From Lepidostoma basale (taxonomy: Eukaryota > Arthropoda > Insecta > Trichoptera > Lepidostomatidae): 64,000 nucleotides of DNA. The notes under the pieces were generated by a model that did no database searches, was not told the DNA's origin, and saw nothing but the letters and a program-made list of their open reading frames with translations. The stretch covers positions 1,860,001-1,924,000 of the forward strand of contig JAHDVF020001468.1 in assembly GCA_022606425.2 (NCBI GenBank), in the 5' to 3' direction. Made by a program: the position numbers and the translations under genes. The first letter of the stretch is position 1. Every line of letters begins with the position of its first letter. This document shows positions 35,301-43,094 of this stretch, in pieces.

Positions 35301-37728
35301 TTAGGGTGGTTAATTGATGATTAATGTAAATGGAGTAAGGAGTCGAGGTAGACCGAGGAAAACATGGCATGACCAAATTAATCAAATATTAAATGTTGGT
35401 CATGTCAGAAGCCTGAAGAATCGACGTGCGTGTATGACTCGATGTATGAATGTGGAGGAAGCTAGAGAGGTGTGCCAGGATAGAGTAGTGTGGCGGTCCA
35501 TTCTCTCTGCCTACCCCTGCGGGGAAACGGCGTGATGGTTTGTTGTTGTTGTTGTTAATTTAGTCTTGCCATGTTATCCTCGGCTTTTCTCTCTCTATTC
35601 AAACACAACTTTTTAACCATTATTCGTTCATCGATCCTTTTTTAAATTTACTTAGGATGCAATCATTTGCCTTAAATTCCTTTGTTTAGTATTCTATCAT
35701 ATGTCATTTTCCTCAGTGATCTTATTTCTACCGCATTTATCCTACTTCAATCCTTCTTCTCATTGCTCCAAGCTTCACTTCCATACATAATGGTTGACTT
35801 TTATATAAAAATAAAAATCTTTACCGTAAATATACTTTAGTTTGTGGAGTCTTGGGATTGTTTTTGTTGGTTATAAACACCATCACACAATGTTTTCATC
35901 ATCTATTTTATTTACAGGTGAAATCAGAAGCAGAAGACATTGATGGACTCAAATTTGTTGCCGTGCAACCTCTTCTAGTCACCGACGTTACTATTTTAGC
36001 ATTCACTCCCAAATTAGAGCACTACAAGACACTGAAATTAAAACTGGCCACCGAGGTTGAACCCACTTCGAATGTTTTCTCCACCAAATTGGATGCTTCT
36101 GGCTATGCTCCGGGAATCAACGCGGGACTCATGATCACTCTCCCGAGACTTCCTGCTGATAACAGAACATATCTAGTGCAGCTGGAATCTACGCTGTCCA
36201 AGAACACACATTCGTATACCCTGGAGCCAATTTACTTCAATGCTGATGGGAAGTTTAAGCATTTTGAGCTGAATTTCGAGCCAAAGGTATTTTTAATTAG
36301 ATTTTTTTTATAAATTCCAAATATTTTAATAAATTGTATCTTTTTCTTTTTCTTGTGCCATATCAGGTTTCCCCGATGTTGGCCATCACTCCTGAAAAGG
36401 CTTCTTTGTCTAGTGCTGCCCGGAATAACTCCTCCATGTTCCTTATTCTAGTCCAGTATTTAATGTTGCGTAGCCAAGACATTTACCTTCTGCCAGGACC
36501 ACGTTGTCCTTCAATCTTGCCCATTATAATAAGCCACTCATATCTGTCTCCATGCAAAATGTGACCAAGATAGTACATTTTACGGACCATAATACATTTT
36601 AACAATTCTATGCTGCAATGAGCTCTCTCCTTAAGACTTCTGAATTGCTGACCAAATCTGTCCGCGGTATGCGAAGAATTCTTCTGTGTAGCTACATTTC
36701 TAATGTCTTTAATCGGTCCATAGTACGCATTTTCAGAGTCTAGGTTTCCGATTCATACAACAGAACAAACCAGATATTCTTCTTCCTTCTTCTTCCTCAG
36801 CCTATTGCCGTCCACTCCTGGACAATGGCCTTTTCCATTCGCTTCCATGTCACTCTGTCTTGTGCAGACTGCATCTAAGTTATTCCGACAGTATGTTCAG
36901 ATCATCCTTCCACCGTAGTTGCGGTCGCCCTGCACTTCTCTTTGCTGTCCACAGTCTCCAAGTCAACAGTCTTGTCTATTTTTCGTCTGAGCTTCTGGCT
37001 AAGTGACCTGTCCATTGCCATTTTAGAGTCGCCACCCGGTGGATGATGTCAGTGACCTTTGTTTTTTCTCTCACCGCATTGTTTCTGACTCTGTCTCTTA
37101 GGCTTATTCCTTTCATAGCTCTTTGGGTCACTCATAGTTTCTCGGCACTTTGTTTGGACAAGACCAGATATTACACTTCAACATTCTCTGCCTGAGTTTC
37201 AGTTTATTATTGCAGAATATTGTCTTCATTTTGTTGAATGTACTATGGGCTACTCGATCTTCCATTTCACCTCCGCATCTGGTTCTATTGACTTAGTAAT
37301 TATACTGTAATAAATTGTATAATTAAGATACATAATTTGTATACTTTATATTAAATACATAGTTGGATTTCTCTTATTTTTAGTATCAAAGGCAGTGTTG
37401 GTCAATTGATCACGGCAATCAAGAAAGATTATTTATATATTTTTTGGTTTCATTGTAGGTAAAAAGTTCGGAACAAGATGTCAACCAGCCATCAATCCTC
37501 ATCCTGCCGCTACTCGGTTTGTTGGTCATTGCATTCTTCAACAAGGAGAAGGTTTTGGATGTCTTGTCCGGGTTTGCTGGAGCCATATCTGAAAATCTAG
37601 CTTCGGCAATTGCCTCTAAACAGAATAGTGCCAAGAATGTGCAGAATGTTCTGGACGAAAGCCAGATAGATCAACTGGTACAGAACATCAACGCAGTGAA
37701 GAAGCGACCAAAATTGAGAAAAGTCTGA
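20168..37728 (+). CDS. NOMO: NOMO (nodal modulator), 16 exons, complete
   Basis: NOMO is a single-pass ER-membrane glycoprotein. With nicalin and TMEM147 it forms the BOS complex, which joins the ribosome-translocon during multipass membrane-protein synthesis. Sixteen in-phase GT-AG exons join to 1201 codons, close to the roughly 1220 of vertebrate NOMO. Residues 1-25 are a signal peptide ending SLA. The segment GCGGFIKS, then ECAPNNGYYFLPLYESGEY and PPPGWSIEP is the hallmark NOMO N-terminus. The rest is a chain of CNA-B/carboxypeptidase-regulatory-like beta domains with repeating G.Y/F...PG.Y motifs, e.g. TGKDGYYMLNNLKA, FTEVLPGSYEV, FPSLAPGEYYLKPLMKEY and RVRGLLRGCSYRV. A lumenal-to-cytosolic membrane segment ILILPLLGLLVIAFF lies at about 1125-1139, followed by a roughly 60-residue basic tail. 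The introns carry LINE, SINE, mariner, Tc3, Tigger and hammerhead-like elements. Exons 6, 13 and 14 are clearly GC-richer than their neighbours. Splice sites are inferred from phase and similarity, not from transcripts. Confidence 0.95.
20433..20819 (+). CDS. NOMO: NOMO exon 2
   Basis: The acceptor TTACAG restores the Leu codon. Carries the conserved ECAPNNGYYFLPLYESGEY block and the start of the second beta domain (FGITGRVVTAG). Donor AA|GTGAGT. Confidence 0.93.
20903..21065 (+). CDS. NOMO: NOMO exon 3
   Basis: Preceded by a T-rich tract and AG. Encodes WKLDPFSTIVQVAGG, then VKGYDVRGKVTSEGKPIAGV and ends VLLYSGKD before GTAATC. Confidence 0.88.
21153..21401 (+). CDS. NOMO: NOMO exon 4
   Basis: 83 codons in phase 0, from NKLQFKIEGCN to ILGNIFE, including GEFTFGLVPAGSYSLVPF. 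Donor GAG|GTGAAA. Confidence 0.88.
21650..21885. repeat. Foldback element, family C, in NOMO intron 4
   Basis: Near-symmetric arms. Each strand carries a hammerhead-like core: + TTGATAA (21780-21786), hairpin, GAAA (21801-21804), CATG, TC (21809-21810); - TTGATAA (complement of 21749-21755), hairpin, GAAACATGTC. Outer arms share TCTAGGAGTTTTATT and its inverse. Confidence 0.8.
22060..22650 (+). mobile_element. Decayed LINE remnant
   Basis: A + frame near 22395-22435 gives KLKESRLQWFGHMMY, the RLQWFGH motif of LINE ORF2 C-termini. The flanking sequence is too decayed to assign a family. Confidence 0.55.
22971..23139 (+). CDS. NOMO: NOMO exon 5
   Basis: Begins VTGFSVEGRVV, which directly continues ILGNIFE of exon 4, and contains TGKDGYYMLNNLKAS. 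Donor G|GTAAGT after phase 1. Confidence 0.92.
23755..23900 (+). repeat. Hammerhead-like element, family D, in NOMO intron 5
   Basis: CTGTCGA (23768-23774, one mismatch to CUGANGA), a perfect 5-bp hairpin GCCAG/CTGGC (23776-23790), GAAA (23791-23794), palindrome CCGG and TC (23799-23800). The 3' flank matches the inverse of 39086-39200. Confidence 0.65.
24020..24299 (+). CDS. NOMO: NOMO exon 6
   Basis: The acceptor CTTACAG joins in phase to EGCQFDDLPLTISP, then WRVCGSVRSP and DGAWCLFLQPGVY. GC-rich compared with flanking introns. Donor CA|GTATGT. Confidence 0.9.
24372..24850 (-). mobile_element. LINE-A copy in NOMO intron 6
   Basis: The 3' end is at left (TTACTTACTAACCATCACGCC) with a CCCC-TCA-GGGG hairpin on the - strand. 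The coding part reads GRPRKARPDQINQILNDG and CILRCMNAEEAREVCQD. It extends to the MAVHNGV region. Confidence 0.8.
24976..25195 (+). mobile_element. LINE-A, rearranged + strand pieces
   Basis: A segment from the MFTKDG to KKAKM codons is joined directly to the last 90 or so bases of the family (GAGGCGAGAGAAGTATGTCA to TGATG). The skipped middle corresponds to what lies inverted at 24372-24850. Confidence 0.65.
25243..25448 (+). CDS. NOMO: NOMO exon 7
   Basis: Completes the Gln codon of exon 6 and encodes FFPISQKVTVAYSPLDGI, then KARLSGSLRCIKDS and a Leu-rich strand. Donor G|GTAAGC. Confidence 0.92.
25495..25930 (-). mobile_element. LINE-B copy with embedded LINE-D piece
   Basis: The left end TTCTTCTTATTCTT and CAGCTGTCGATCTTTTTGGTGG match the inverse of the LINE-B ends at 56.22-56.64 kb. 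Around 25640-25740 a LINE-D segment (TTCGACGTCTTTCAT..AGTACGTTCAGAAGA, then TTTGATTGATTG) interrupts it. Confidence 0.65.
26307..26825 (-). mobile_element. Tc3-like element with decayed transposase
   Basis: Inverted ends TAGGGTATTTCAATAGG and TAGGGTTTTTCATTAGG (right end read inverted), flanked by TA (26305-26306, 26826-26827). The - strand reads NYQIWDDTYPHEIHQHQ followed by VWRE..GGIIGTYFFLNEIG, matching the middle of Tc3-like transposases (W..ENPH, NVWCGI..IGPYFF). Stops and shifts throughout. Confidence 0.75.
26828..27354. mobile_element. Tigger/pogo-like non-autonomous element
   Basis: Ends CAGTGGACCCCCGGTAATCC and CAGCGGAACACTGGTAATCC (right end inverted), with TA on both sides (26826-26827, 27355-27356). 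Inner TAATCCGAC repeats occur at both ends. No transposase remains. Confidence 0.8.
27409..27587 (+). CDS. NOMO: NOMO exon 8
   Basis: Encodes DGKYAFTEVLPGSYEVSVP, then SICWASAKHNIAVTS and TGYSVSFAMSHKSE. The donor GAA|GTAAGT is a strong consensus. Confidence 0.94.
27752..27945 (+). mobile_element. tRNA-derived SINE copy
   Basis: Shares TATGACTGCGACACCGAAAG, a degraded B box (GGGTTTTGATTCC) and AGCTACCTATCACATGTCATG with the copy at 5882. Confidence 0.7.
28077..28265 (+). mobile_element. tRNA-derived SINE copy
   Basis: Head with GACCTTCCTGGCCGAGTG and GGGTTCTATTCCCGGCGATG; body AGCTACCTATCACATTTTA and CTCGCGCTGTAATGATG; AATAAT tail. Confidence 0.75.
28346..28503. repeat. Foldback element with hammerhead core, family E
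   Basis: Inverted arms around TATATACTTTGTA and AACTTGTTTA/AAGTTAGTG. The - strand gives CTGAGGA (complement of 28422-28428), a hairpin GGAC/GTTC, GAAA (complement of 28403-28406), palindrome CATG and TC. The core is an exact consensus match. Lies antisense in NOMO intron 8. Confidence 0.75.
28609..28767 (+). CDS. NOMO: NOMO exon 9
   Basis: 53 codons in phase 0: VQYTTGTNIGIMDVQAG, then HCLPSAGEYVFTPKGCHVYE. Donor AAA|GTATGT. Confidence 0.93.
28863..29051 (-). mobile_element. LINE reverse-transcriptase palm fragment (YADD)
   Basis: GISFGGTRINNLRYADDTTL contains the catalytic F/YADD box of non-LTR reverse transcriptases. It is the only palm motif seen in the window. In NOMO intron 9. Confidence 0.8.
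29095..29270. repeat. Foldback element, family A (degenerate hammerhead)
   Basis: Long near-perfect arms: GTACGTATCACAATTTATTT and its inverse, then GTTTGTTGCGACAGCTGTT and its inverse. + strand CTGATGA at 29176-29182 is intact, but the second core half reads AAAG instead of GAAA. The sister element at 54.6-55.05 kb is better preserved. Confidence 0.75.
29519..29698 (+). CDS. NOMO: NOMO exon 10
   Basis: 60 codons: MIVINAVSHSVGITVFSDEA, then EVVGPLQPLAVKQDG. Donor CAG|GTGAGA. Confidence 0.92.
29829..30010 (-). mobile_element. LINE-D 3' fragment
   Basis: Contains GGCATCTATTGAGTACAGG and ATAATACCAGGAACG, as at 42780-42935 in the opposite orientation, and continues to TTAAGTCAAGAGCATTTGTC. Confidence 0.6.
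30205..30400 (-). mobile_element. LINE-A' 3' tail (second subfamily)
   Basis: The first 75 or so bases match LINE-A 3' ends (CTAACTAACTAACCATCACAC, hairpin CCCC-TTT-GGAG on the - strand). Beyond it the sequence is that of a different subfamily, also at 33.89 and 39.32 kb (GATGCGGCACT, CGCGGGAGACGCGGTGTGATG). Confidence 0.75.
30537..30726 (+). CDS. NOMO: NOMO exon 11
   Basis: GATVLVTPISGKLLFSPSG, then GGNCVESGLQFTAARGTVL and QVDPPIGGVVITLTG. Donor G|GTATGC in phase 1. Confidence 0.93.
30871..31792 (-). mobile_element. mariner-like element, decayed, with nested foldback
   Basis: Ends of 26 bases match at about 20 positions (GTAAGTTATGTCAG and GTATAAGTTGTGTCAG), flanked by TA at 30869-30870 and 31793-31794. 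The - strand 31032-31280 encodes ERTARRWFLHFKDGNFNL, a mariner N-terminal DNA-binding segment. The catalytic region is deleted, and a family B foldback is inserted at 31449-31651. Confidence 0.7.
31449..31651. repeat. Foldback element with hammerhead core, family B
   Basis: + strand CTGACGA (31563-31569, exact consensus), hairpin GGAG/CTCC, GAAA (31584-31587), CATTG and TC (31593-31594). The - strand arm keeps CCGAAACATTGTTG but has a damaged first half. Outer arms of about 60 bases are inverted copies. Nested in the mariner-like element. Confidence 0.75.
31937..32139 (+). CDS. NOMO: NOMO exon 12
   Basis: GDTDEVQTTSADGKYHFGPL, then EYSLVAEKESYVMTGPDN and FKAQKLAEIIVNIVDSANN. Donor CAG|GTTTGA. 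Confidence 0.94.
32140..32903. other. NOMO intron 12, no element recognised
   Basis: AT-rich with a GC-richer stretch at 32510-32650 containing imperfect repeats of GTCGGCCAATCACCA. No coding signal. Confidence 0.4.
32904..33097 (+). CDS. NOMO: NOMO exon 13
   Basis: SALVSVSGGASYRRNLATG, then RLSFPSLAPGEYYLKPLMKE and YKFSPPHRIIPVKEG. GC-rich. Donor AG|GTCAGT. Confidence 0.95.
33374..33870 (+). pseudogene. mariner-like transposase remnant with internal deletion
   Basis: The N-terminal part reads FVEQRIVCGVKF and further on an LQKAFDDQVMS-like segment with shifts. It jumps at about 33530-33610 to the C-terminal HIVPQPLYSTDLAPCDFWLF and KLKRQLRGYRF. Same branch as 2240-2630. Confidence 0.75.
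33893..34045 (+). mobile_element. LINE-A' 3' tail
   Basis: GCCTATTGGTGGCGATGAGG through the hairpin CCCT-TTC-GGAG and CGTGATGG to a short GTTA tail. Inverse orientation of 30205 and 39315. Confidence 0.7.
34058..34275 (-). mobile_element. LINE 3' fragment of another family
   Basis: The - strand reads GALHRSPMGGKRKRGRPRAT, then WRRALQNEVKATDLTWDDV and QACDRVGWRRFLEATEV before a stop and a GAAGAA tail, a typical LINE ORF2 C-terminus. Confidence 0.75.
34577..34835 (+). CDS. NOMO: NOMO exon 14
   Basis: SGVRVACSGVGHVLTLGG, then ADTSRCAAEEGVTERDSG and FRVRGLLRGCSYRVRLKAP. The most GC-rich exon, with long G runs. Donor GAG|GTCAGT. Confidence 0.92.
34865..35800 (-). mobile_element. LINE-A copy split by an insertion
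   Basis: Pieces at 34865-35045 and 35558-35800 are consecutive parts of one - strand LINE-A copy: the 3' end, then from TTTAGTCTTGCCATG to CATACATAATGG. The break is at about 35045/35558 and the interrupting block contains a + strand LINE-A. Confidence 0.6.
35313..35557 (+). mobile_element. LINE-A 3' end nested in a - strand LINE-A
   Basis: SRGRPRKTWHDQINQILNV, then YPCGETA, hairpin CCCC-TGC-GGGG, and a GTT-repeat tail instead of GTTA. Confidence 0.8.
35918..36286 (+). CDS. NOMO: NOMO exon 15
   Basis: Longest internal exon after exon 2 (123 codons): VKSEAEDIDGLKFVAVQPLL, then LEHYKTLKLKLATEVEP and YLVQLESTLSKNTHSY. Donor AAG|GTATTT. Confidence 0.93.
36385..37290 (-). mobile_element. LINE-G copy with a nested LINE
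   Basis: The left part (inverse of the ELFRAAQDR region of LINE-G at 55.15 kb) and the right part (inverse of NLKLRQRM) belong to one decayed LINE-G. Between 36778 and 37150 lies an inserted LINE fragment of another family with its own TTCTTCTTCC end. All in NOMO intron 15. Confidence 0.65.
37459..37728 (+). CDS. NOMO: NOMO exon 16 (membrane anchor, stop)
   Basis: VKSSEQDVNQPS, the hydrophobic ILILPLLGLLVIAFF, then NKEKVLDVLSGF and a basic end KKRPKLRKV, stop at 37726-37728. Confidence 0.93.
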   Translation, partial: VKSSEQDVNQPSILILPLLGLLVIAFFNKEKVLDVLSGFAGAISENLASAIASKQNSAKNVQNVLDESQIDQLVQNINAVKKRPKLRKV

Positions 37729-39085
37729 ACAGTTTCTAGTGATTGGAATGAATCGTTATTGTTGAGTGTTTGCTTGGTGGTTTGAATGCCGATTTGTAAG
37801 TGTTTAGAATATTAAAATTCATTCTTAAAGAAAAAATGAACTATTTAACCTCTCCAGTAATAAGATATTAATGACATTTATGAAACACCATTTCTTCAGT
37901 TTGTAAAAAATGCAACTAGTTGATAAATGATTTAATTTTGTGTTCATCAAAAGATGTCGCTGGTAGTCCAAATTTTGGCATAATCTAGGAATATTCTAGA
38001 AATTATAAATGAGCCCTAAGCGTGGGGCAATACGCTATATGACTCAGTATTTCAGGGTCTCGCTGTTGAGACAGAACACACGGAGAGGTTAAGCAGTATA
38101 ATTTAATTTATATTTTCTTATATAAATTGAGTTAAATTTTGCTCAAAATGCAATGATATCGACTTCTTTAATCATTATATATTCCATCAAGCTATTTGTT
38201 ATATTGTAGAAATAGTTAAACCCTTTTATGCAGGTACTGTTAAATTCATGAAACTACATCGAATTTTTTCTTTATAGATTGAAGAATTAAAAAAAAAGTA
38301 TGTTTTACTTTTTCTTCTAATGAGTATTGTTATGATAATCTACTGACGATTGACATATGTCATTTAAATCGACTCGAGCGCCATCTCTCGGTGAATCACA
38401 TCATACACAATTAAACATTGACATTAAAGAAAATTAGTTTAATCCAATATAGACTATAACGTCTTGGCATTACAATACTTATTTGCCTGTCACACTAAGA
38501 AATAATTTATATATATTTTAATGGTGTATTTACTTGGTTAACGGTGTATTAACCTGTCTGGTGGTATGACCGTAACGGTACGGTTGCGTCTACTATTAAT
38601 TTATTACTTAATTTTTTCTTGAATACCGAACGATAACATTGTCAAAAATGTTTTAAGTTTTTAGCAATGTAATTGTAATACCGATGGATTAAGTCACATT
38701 TTAAATATTCCGTGACATTATCACTCTCATGTTAATTGCCAACCTTTTAATGTCAGGCTGCGATTTATGTGTAATTTAACAAAAAAAAGAAAATTCAATA
38801 ATTTTATGAAAGATAAAGAAGATTTTGAACTTCTAATTTATCTTGACATAATCTCGATTGTGTTAAATAAATTAATGATCTCTTCTCACAAACCAATGGT
38901 TGGCTATTCATGAAAAATCATTTATTTTTCCTCTCTAAATCGCTTGATATTGATGTTTTATATAGTAGTTTCTAAGTAAAAATGTGTTGTAATTTTGCAT
39001 TCTATGATTTTATATTAGATTATTTTTATTTTGTTGAGTTAAAAAAGAAACTTGCTACCGGACAGGTTAATATAAAAAACAGTGA
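37729..39085. other. 3' flank of NOMO
   Basis: Presumed 3' UTR followed by AT-rich intergenic DNA. I could not single out a convincing polyadenylation signal among many A/T-rich hexamers. Confidence 0.4.
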
Positions 39086-39230
39086 ATTTTTTTACTGAAA
39101 TCTCTTGATGGAAGTTCATTTTAAATAGTAATTAAATAAAACAATGTTTTTTATTTACTTCCACTTTTGTCTTTATTTCGACAGCGACCGGTTTCGCCAG
39201 GCTCGCTGCAACAAACAAACTAAAAAACAT
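39086..39230 (-). repeat. Hammerhead-like element fragment, family D
   Basis: Inverse of 23780-23900: GCGAGCCTGGCGAAACCGG and the AAATAAAGACAAAAGT tail on the - strand. The CUGANGA half is missing, so it is a truncated copy. Confidence 0.65.
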
Positions 39231-39311
39231 AGTTTTATTTCATTATTATTAGTGAAAATTTTGTCGCAATCGGTTCTGTATACGTCGAGTCTATCGGTAT
39301 CATAACTATGA

Positions 39312-39505
39312 AAACTAACTAACTAACTAACCATCACGCCGTCTCCCCGAAAGGGTAGGCAGAAAGAATGGACTGTCACACTTTTACTGATGCGGCACTC
39401 CATCCTTCTCTTTTCGCTCCGCGGGAGACGCGGTGTGATGGGTTGCGAACCTCATCGCCACCAATAGGCATCTCCCGCGCACACTTCGATCGTGCAACAC
39501 CCACT
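39312..39505 (-). mobile_element. LINE-A' 3' tail
   Basis: AACTAACTAACTAACCATCAC, hairpin CCCT-TTC-GGGG on the - strand, then the subfamily block GATGCGGCACT and CGCGGGAGACGCGG. Nearly colinear with 30205-30400. Confidence 0.8.
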
Positions 39506-39509
39506 ATGA

Positions 39510-40575
39510 ACATTGCCTTTTATTTATAGTATATGGTATCCTTATCTCTAAGTACTAAATAGGTAGCTTTCATGTCATTTTGTGTATATAATTCATAATT
39601 TTTTCTACCCATCATACAATAACTCAACATTAGAACTAGTATTGTTTATTTTGAATATGTTCTGTGATTGTTATTTCTTTAAAACATCATATGTTTAGTT
39701 TATCGAATAATTTTTTTTGAGTGTTCATGTAATTTCACACTTCACTTGTAAGTGTTACATATCATTTTGTACATTCCTTGACACCTTAATATTTATTTAT
39801 TTGATTTTCCTTGTTGTTACATTATTATTCTTAACTGGTTTTGGTTTTGCCTATCTAAATAAATATTATTTATTTAATTAATTTCTGTTGAATTTAAGTA
39901 CTTTTACATAATGTAATTTATGTATATTTGCAAGTCAGGTAAGCAAATACTGCAAATTTAAAATAGTATTGCCGCAATAAATAAATGAAATTGATGATTT
40001 CTAAAATTCTTCCTATTTTGTTTCTAGCTGACCAAATTAAAGAATTTATCAACAAATTTCATTTACATTAATTACTACAAACTTTTTGACGACTTAAGTA
40101 TCAACAATTTAAATATATTTATTCATAAATAAAATATGTAATAAAATCTGACATTTTCTATACTCAGATTGTTTGTATCAAAATAAAGTAACCTTATTTA
40201 TTATTCATATTATTTTATGTAATTTTGAATTTTATTAAAACCCTTGTTACCAAAACTGTTTTTTATTTTTACAATTTCAGCGCTTTACAGAATTTAAAAT
40301 TAAAAGGAAAATCTTTGGTCTCTATTCATGATTCCAATTAATAAACCAATTACTAAAAATTATACTTGTCATTCAAGCATTTGCATTAGAAAAGTAATCA
40401 ACAGACAAATTTTTCACATTTTAATACACTGATGGTTTTTACTTTTCCCAAAAACTAGGTCTCACCTTTCTCCTATCAAATTATCACAACAACGAACAGT
40501 TACTCGCTCTTCCAATGCTTTATATCTCTTAAAAGATAAACAATTACCTATTAATCACATTCGTTAATATTTTTA
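39510..40575. other. No gene recognised
   Basis: Very AT-rich, frequent AAATAA and TTTATT strings, no coding frame. Confidence 0.4.
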
Positions 40576-40580
40576 AACAC

Positions 40581-40970
40581 TTACCTATGCTTAGACATAG
40601 CATGAAAGTATAGTCCAGTTTTTATCTGCTTTATAAATATCCCAGGGTGAATATTCAGCTCTTTAAAAGTAATATTCTCCCGACTTTTCCATCTGTTGAA
40701 CCATCCGTCAATTGCAACGAAATCTTTTTTGCCTATAAATTTTGCTTTTTGGCACATAATTGGCTCATTCATTGGAACATTCTCTTCACAAACTTTGATA
40801 AACCAAAATTTTAATTTGCTGACTCAAATTGGTTATCTTTTCCAGAACGTTCTCTCTTTCGATCCATGTGTTTTTCGGAAATTTGAGGAGTTTCTATGTT
40901 TGATCTAATTTTTTTCAGCAATTTGCTTCTAGCGACTTGTTTTCTGATTGGTTTTTCGCCTGCCATGGTC
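40581..40970 (-). pseudogene. Tigger/pogo-type transposase N-terminal remnant
   Basis: The - strand opens near 40965 with MAGEKPIRKQVARSKLLKKI and, after frameshifts, gives NEPIMCQKAKFIGKK and DFVAIDGWFNRWKSRENITF, the CENP-B-like HTH region (EKA..F....F..S.GW..R.K.R). The catalytic domain is absent. Confidence 0.65.
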
Positions 40971-40974
40971 CAGG

Positions 40975-42143
40975 GAACGGCATTTGAACTAGCAAAGGCA
41001 CCTATTTATAAACACCTTGCGTGATAGTGTGACCAAATTAAGCAGATGACTGGGGGAGACCATTACTTGGCGGTGTTGGCAGCGGAAAACACAGAGGATT
41101 GGAGGCATTTTGTTTTAGCCACGGGCAGCTTCATGGTGAGGAAAGGAAGGAAGAAAAGTGTAACACTGATAACACACAACATTTTTTTAATGTTAAAGTT
41201 TAATCATAAACACGAACATTATTAATTTGAAATAATTTACAAAAAATAACTTACATACATACCACTTGGTCACATTCTAGTTAACATTTTAACTACTACA
41301 TATTATTCACAATAATTAACTAATTCAGGCAAACTATTACATATATTCATATCAGCCATTTTAATGTAATTCTAACTTTTAACACAAACTATATAAGCAC
41401 ATAATGTTTCAAATAATTTTTCTTTTTAATTTGATTGAAACAAAAGTGTATTATAGATTTTATCTAGTATGTGGCAGATATTTCATTTACAATAAATATT
41501 TCATTCAGAAATGTAAACAGCTATGTATCTGAGTTCAAAACTGATATAATTTCTTGGAAAATATATATATTTTTACATTTATAAAAATGTTAAATCACTA
41601 CTTATCTACTTTTGTAACACAAATTATTTAATTAGAAAGCAAAGAAAGAAAAATAGTATTCAAATGACTAAAGTTTGTATAAGGTACAAATTGCACGACA
41701 CTTAATTGTATTTAAATAATATTATGATATGATAAAGTTTGATTATGTGTATGATAGATAATTCATAAAATAAATAGAAACTTACGATTATTAATTAAGG
41801 AACACACAGTTCAATAAATATTATTCTATAGGTCTTAAATGTAAATACTTGACATATTAATAAATTCACACAGTTATTAATTAATGGCTGCACTGTAACA
41901 TTTGCATACAGATAATTTACTGATGCCATTTTTATCAATCATAATTGATATTTGTTATGTACCATATTTTTAGATTGACTCATTTGTTATAGAAATGTTA
42001 TAAGGTAATAACATATTTGTGTTCTGTTGAATGGGCTATAATAATATGATTATTTCAGCCTTTACATATTAATAAAACAGTAAACACAATGCATTTATCA
42101 AGACATGTATAAAAATAAGAGTACATTAAAGAGATTGATAAAT
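40975..42143. other. No gene recognised
   Basis: AT-rich. A short + frame near 41050-41130 (HYLAVLAAENTEDWRHFVLA) may be a LINE C-terminal remnant but is not supported by a tail. Confidence 0.35.
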
Positions 42144-42530
42144 CGTCACCTGAGAGTAAGAGGGTTCCAACTAACAAAATTTCACATTTGTCTTTTTTTC
42201 GTGAAAAGGGTTCTTACTAACCTTATCTATACGTACAATTAAAAAAAACATGTAATAGTATCATCATTTTGATGTTACGAAAATAATCAAGTTCCATCTG
42301 ATTATTCGAAACACACTCGATTCACTGAAGAAGGATTCATTTACACTTAGAACTTTATTATTCCAACTGTCGCCAGAGAAAATTTACACGCTTCTCGGTA
42401 ATAGAGTTTCATCTGCTTCAGATGGAACCCTTTTATTCCAAGATACACACCCGAAACCAACAAAACTTTGACTTCTGTTTTCTCAGCTTTTTACTTTAGA
42501 CAGTTGGAAGCTTCTTACTCTCAGGTGACG
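42144..42530. mobile_element. MITE with perfect 18-bp inverted ends
   Basis: Ends CGTCACCTGAGAGTAAGA and its exact inverse, flanked by AAAT on both sides (42140-42143, 42531-42534). 387 bases, non-coding, with an inner inverted pair around GTTCCATCTGA/TCAGATGGAAC. Superfamily not assigned. Confidence 0.75.
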
Positions 42531-42565
42531 AAATGTAATTAATCAAATTTTTTTGTAAAAAATCT

Positions 42566-42705
42566 TTTAAAAATGTATATTTAGTTAAAATCCACGAGCT
42601 CCCTGCCATCTTCTGGTGGTTCAGCTCCCAGAAGATGGCAGCGAGCTGCCGAAACCGGTCCAAGACAAACATTAGTGGGTTTTAACTAAATATACATTTT
42701 AAAAA
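42566..42705. repeat. Foldback hammerhead-like element, family D
   Basis: Outer arms TATATTTAGTTAAAA and its inverse. + strand CAGAAGA (42629-42635, one mismatch), perfect hairpin GGCAG/CTGCC, GAAA (42651-42654), CCGG and TC (42659-42660). The - strand arm has CAGAAGATGGCAG but lacks the second half. Confidence 0.7.
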
Positions 42706-42729
42706 GGCTTATTTACATAAAAAATTCTT

Positions 42730-42935
42730 TATTTACAATGAAAGTTCAAATAACAACATTAATTGATGAATGTGATTAAGGCAATTCTTAATGTCGAACC
42801 ATCTCTAATGCGTTCCTGGTATTATGTTGTATTTTTATAATATTTAACCTGTACTCAATAGAGATGCCTTAAACATTTTGCTGTTTGTAATGTCATTTGA
42901 GTAAATAAACTAATTTGATTTGATTTGAATTCTAA
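42730..42935 (+). mobile_element. LINE-D 3' end
   Basis: TGTCGAACCATCTCTAATGC, CCTGGTATTATGTTG, ACCTGTACTCAATAGAGATG, AAATAAAC and a terminal GATTT-repeat tail. Reference for the other LINE-D pieces. Confidence 0.65.
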
Positions 42936-43094
42936 ATACTGTAGAAAACGATCATCACATTTGTAAATTTATCTAACTGCAACACAATAATATTTTTATA
43001 ACTTATGTCTTTAATCATTTGCAAAATATGTTGTTCTTTATAATCAGAAAACAAAGTCAAACTCTGCGTAACTATGTATTAGTATTAAAATAAC

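Noticed and set aside
35313..35800. A second twin-priming inversion in LINE-A
   Set aside because: The - strand part lies after the 3' tail of the + part, the wrong order for twin priming, and it continues the copy at 34865-35045, so nesting explains it.
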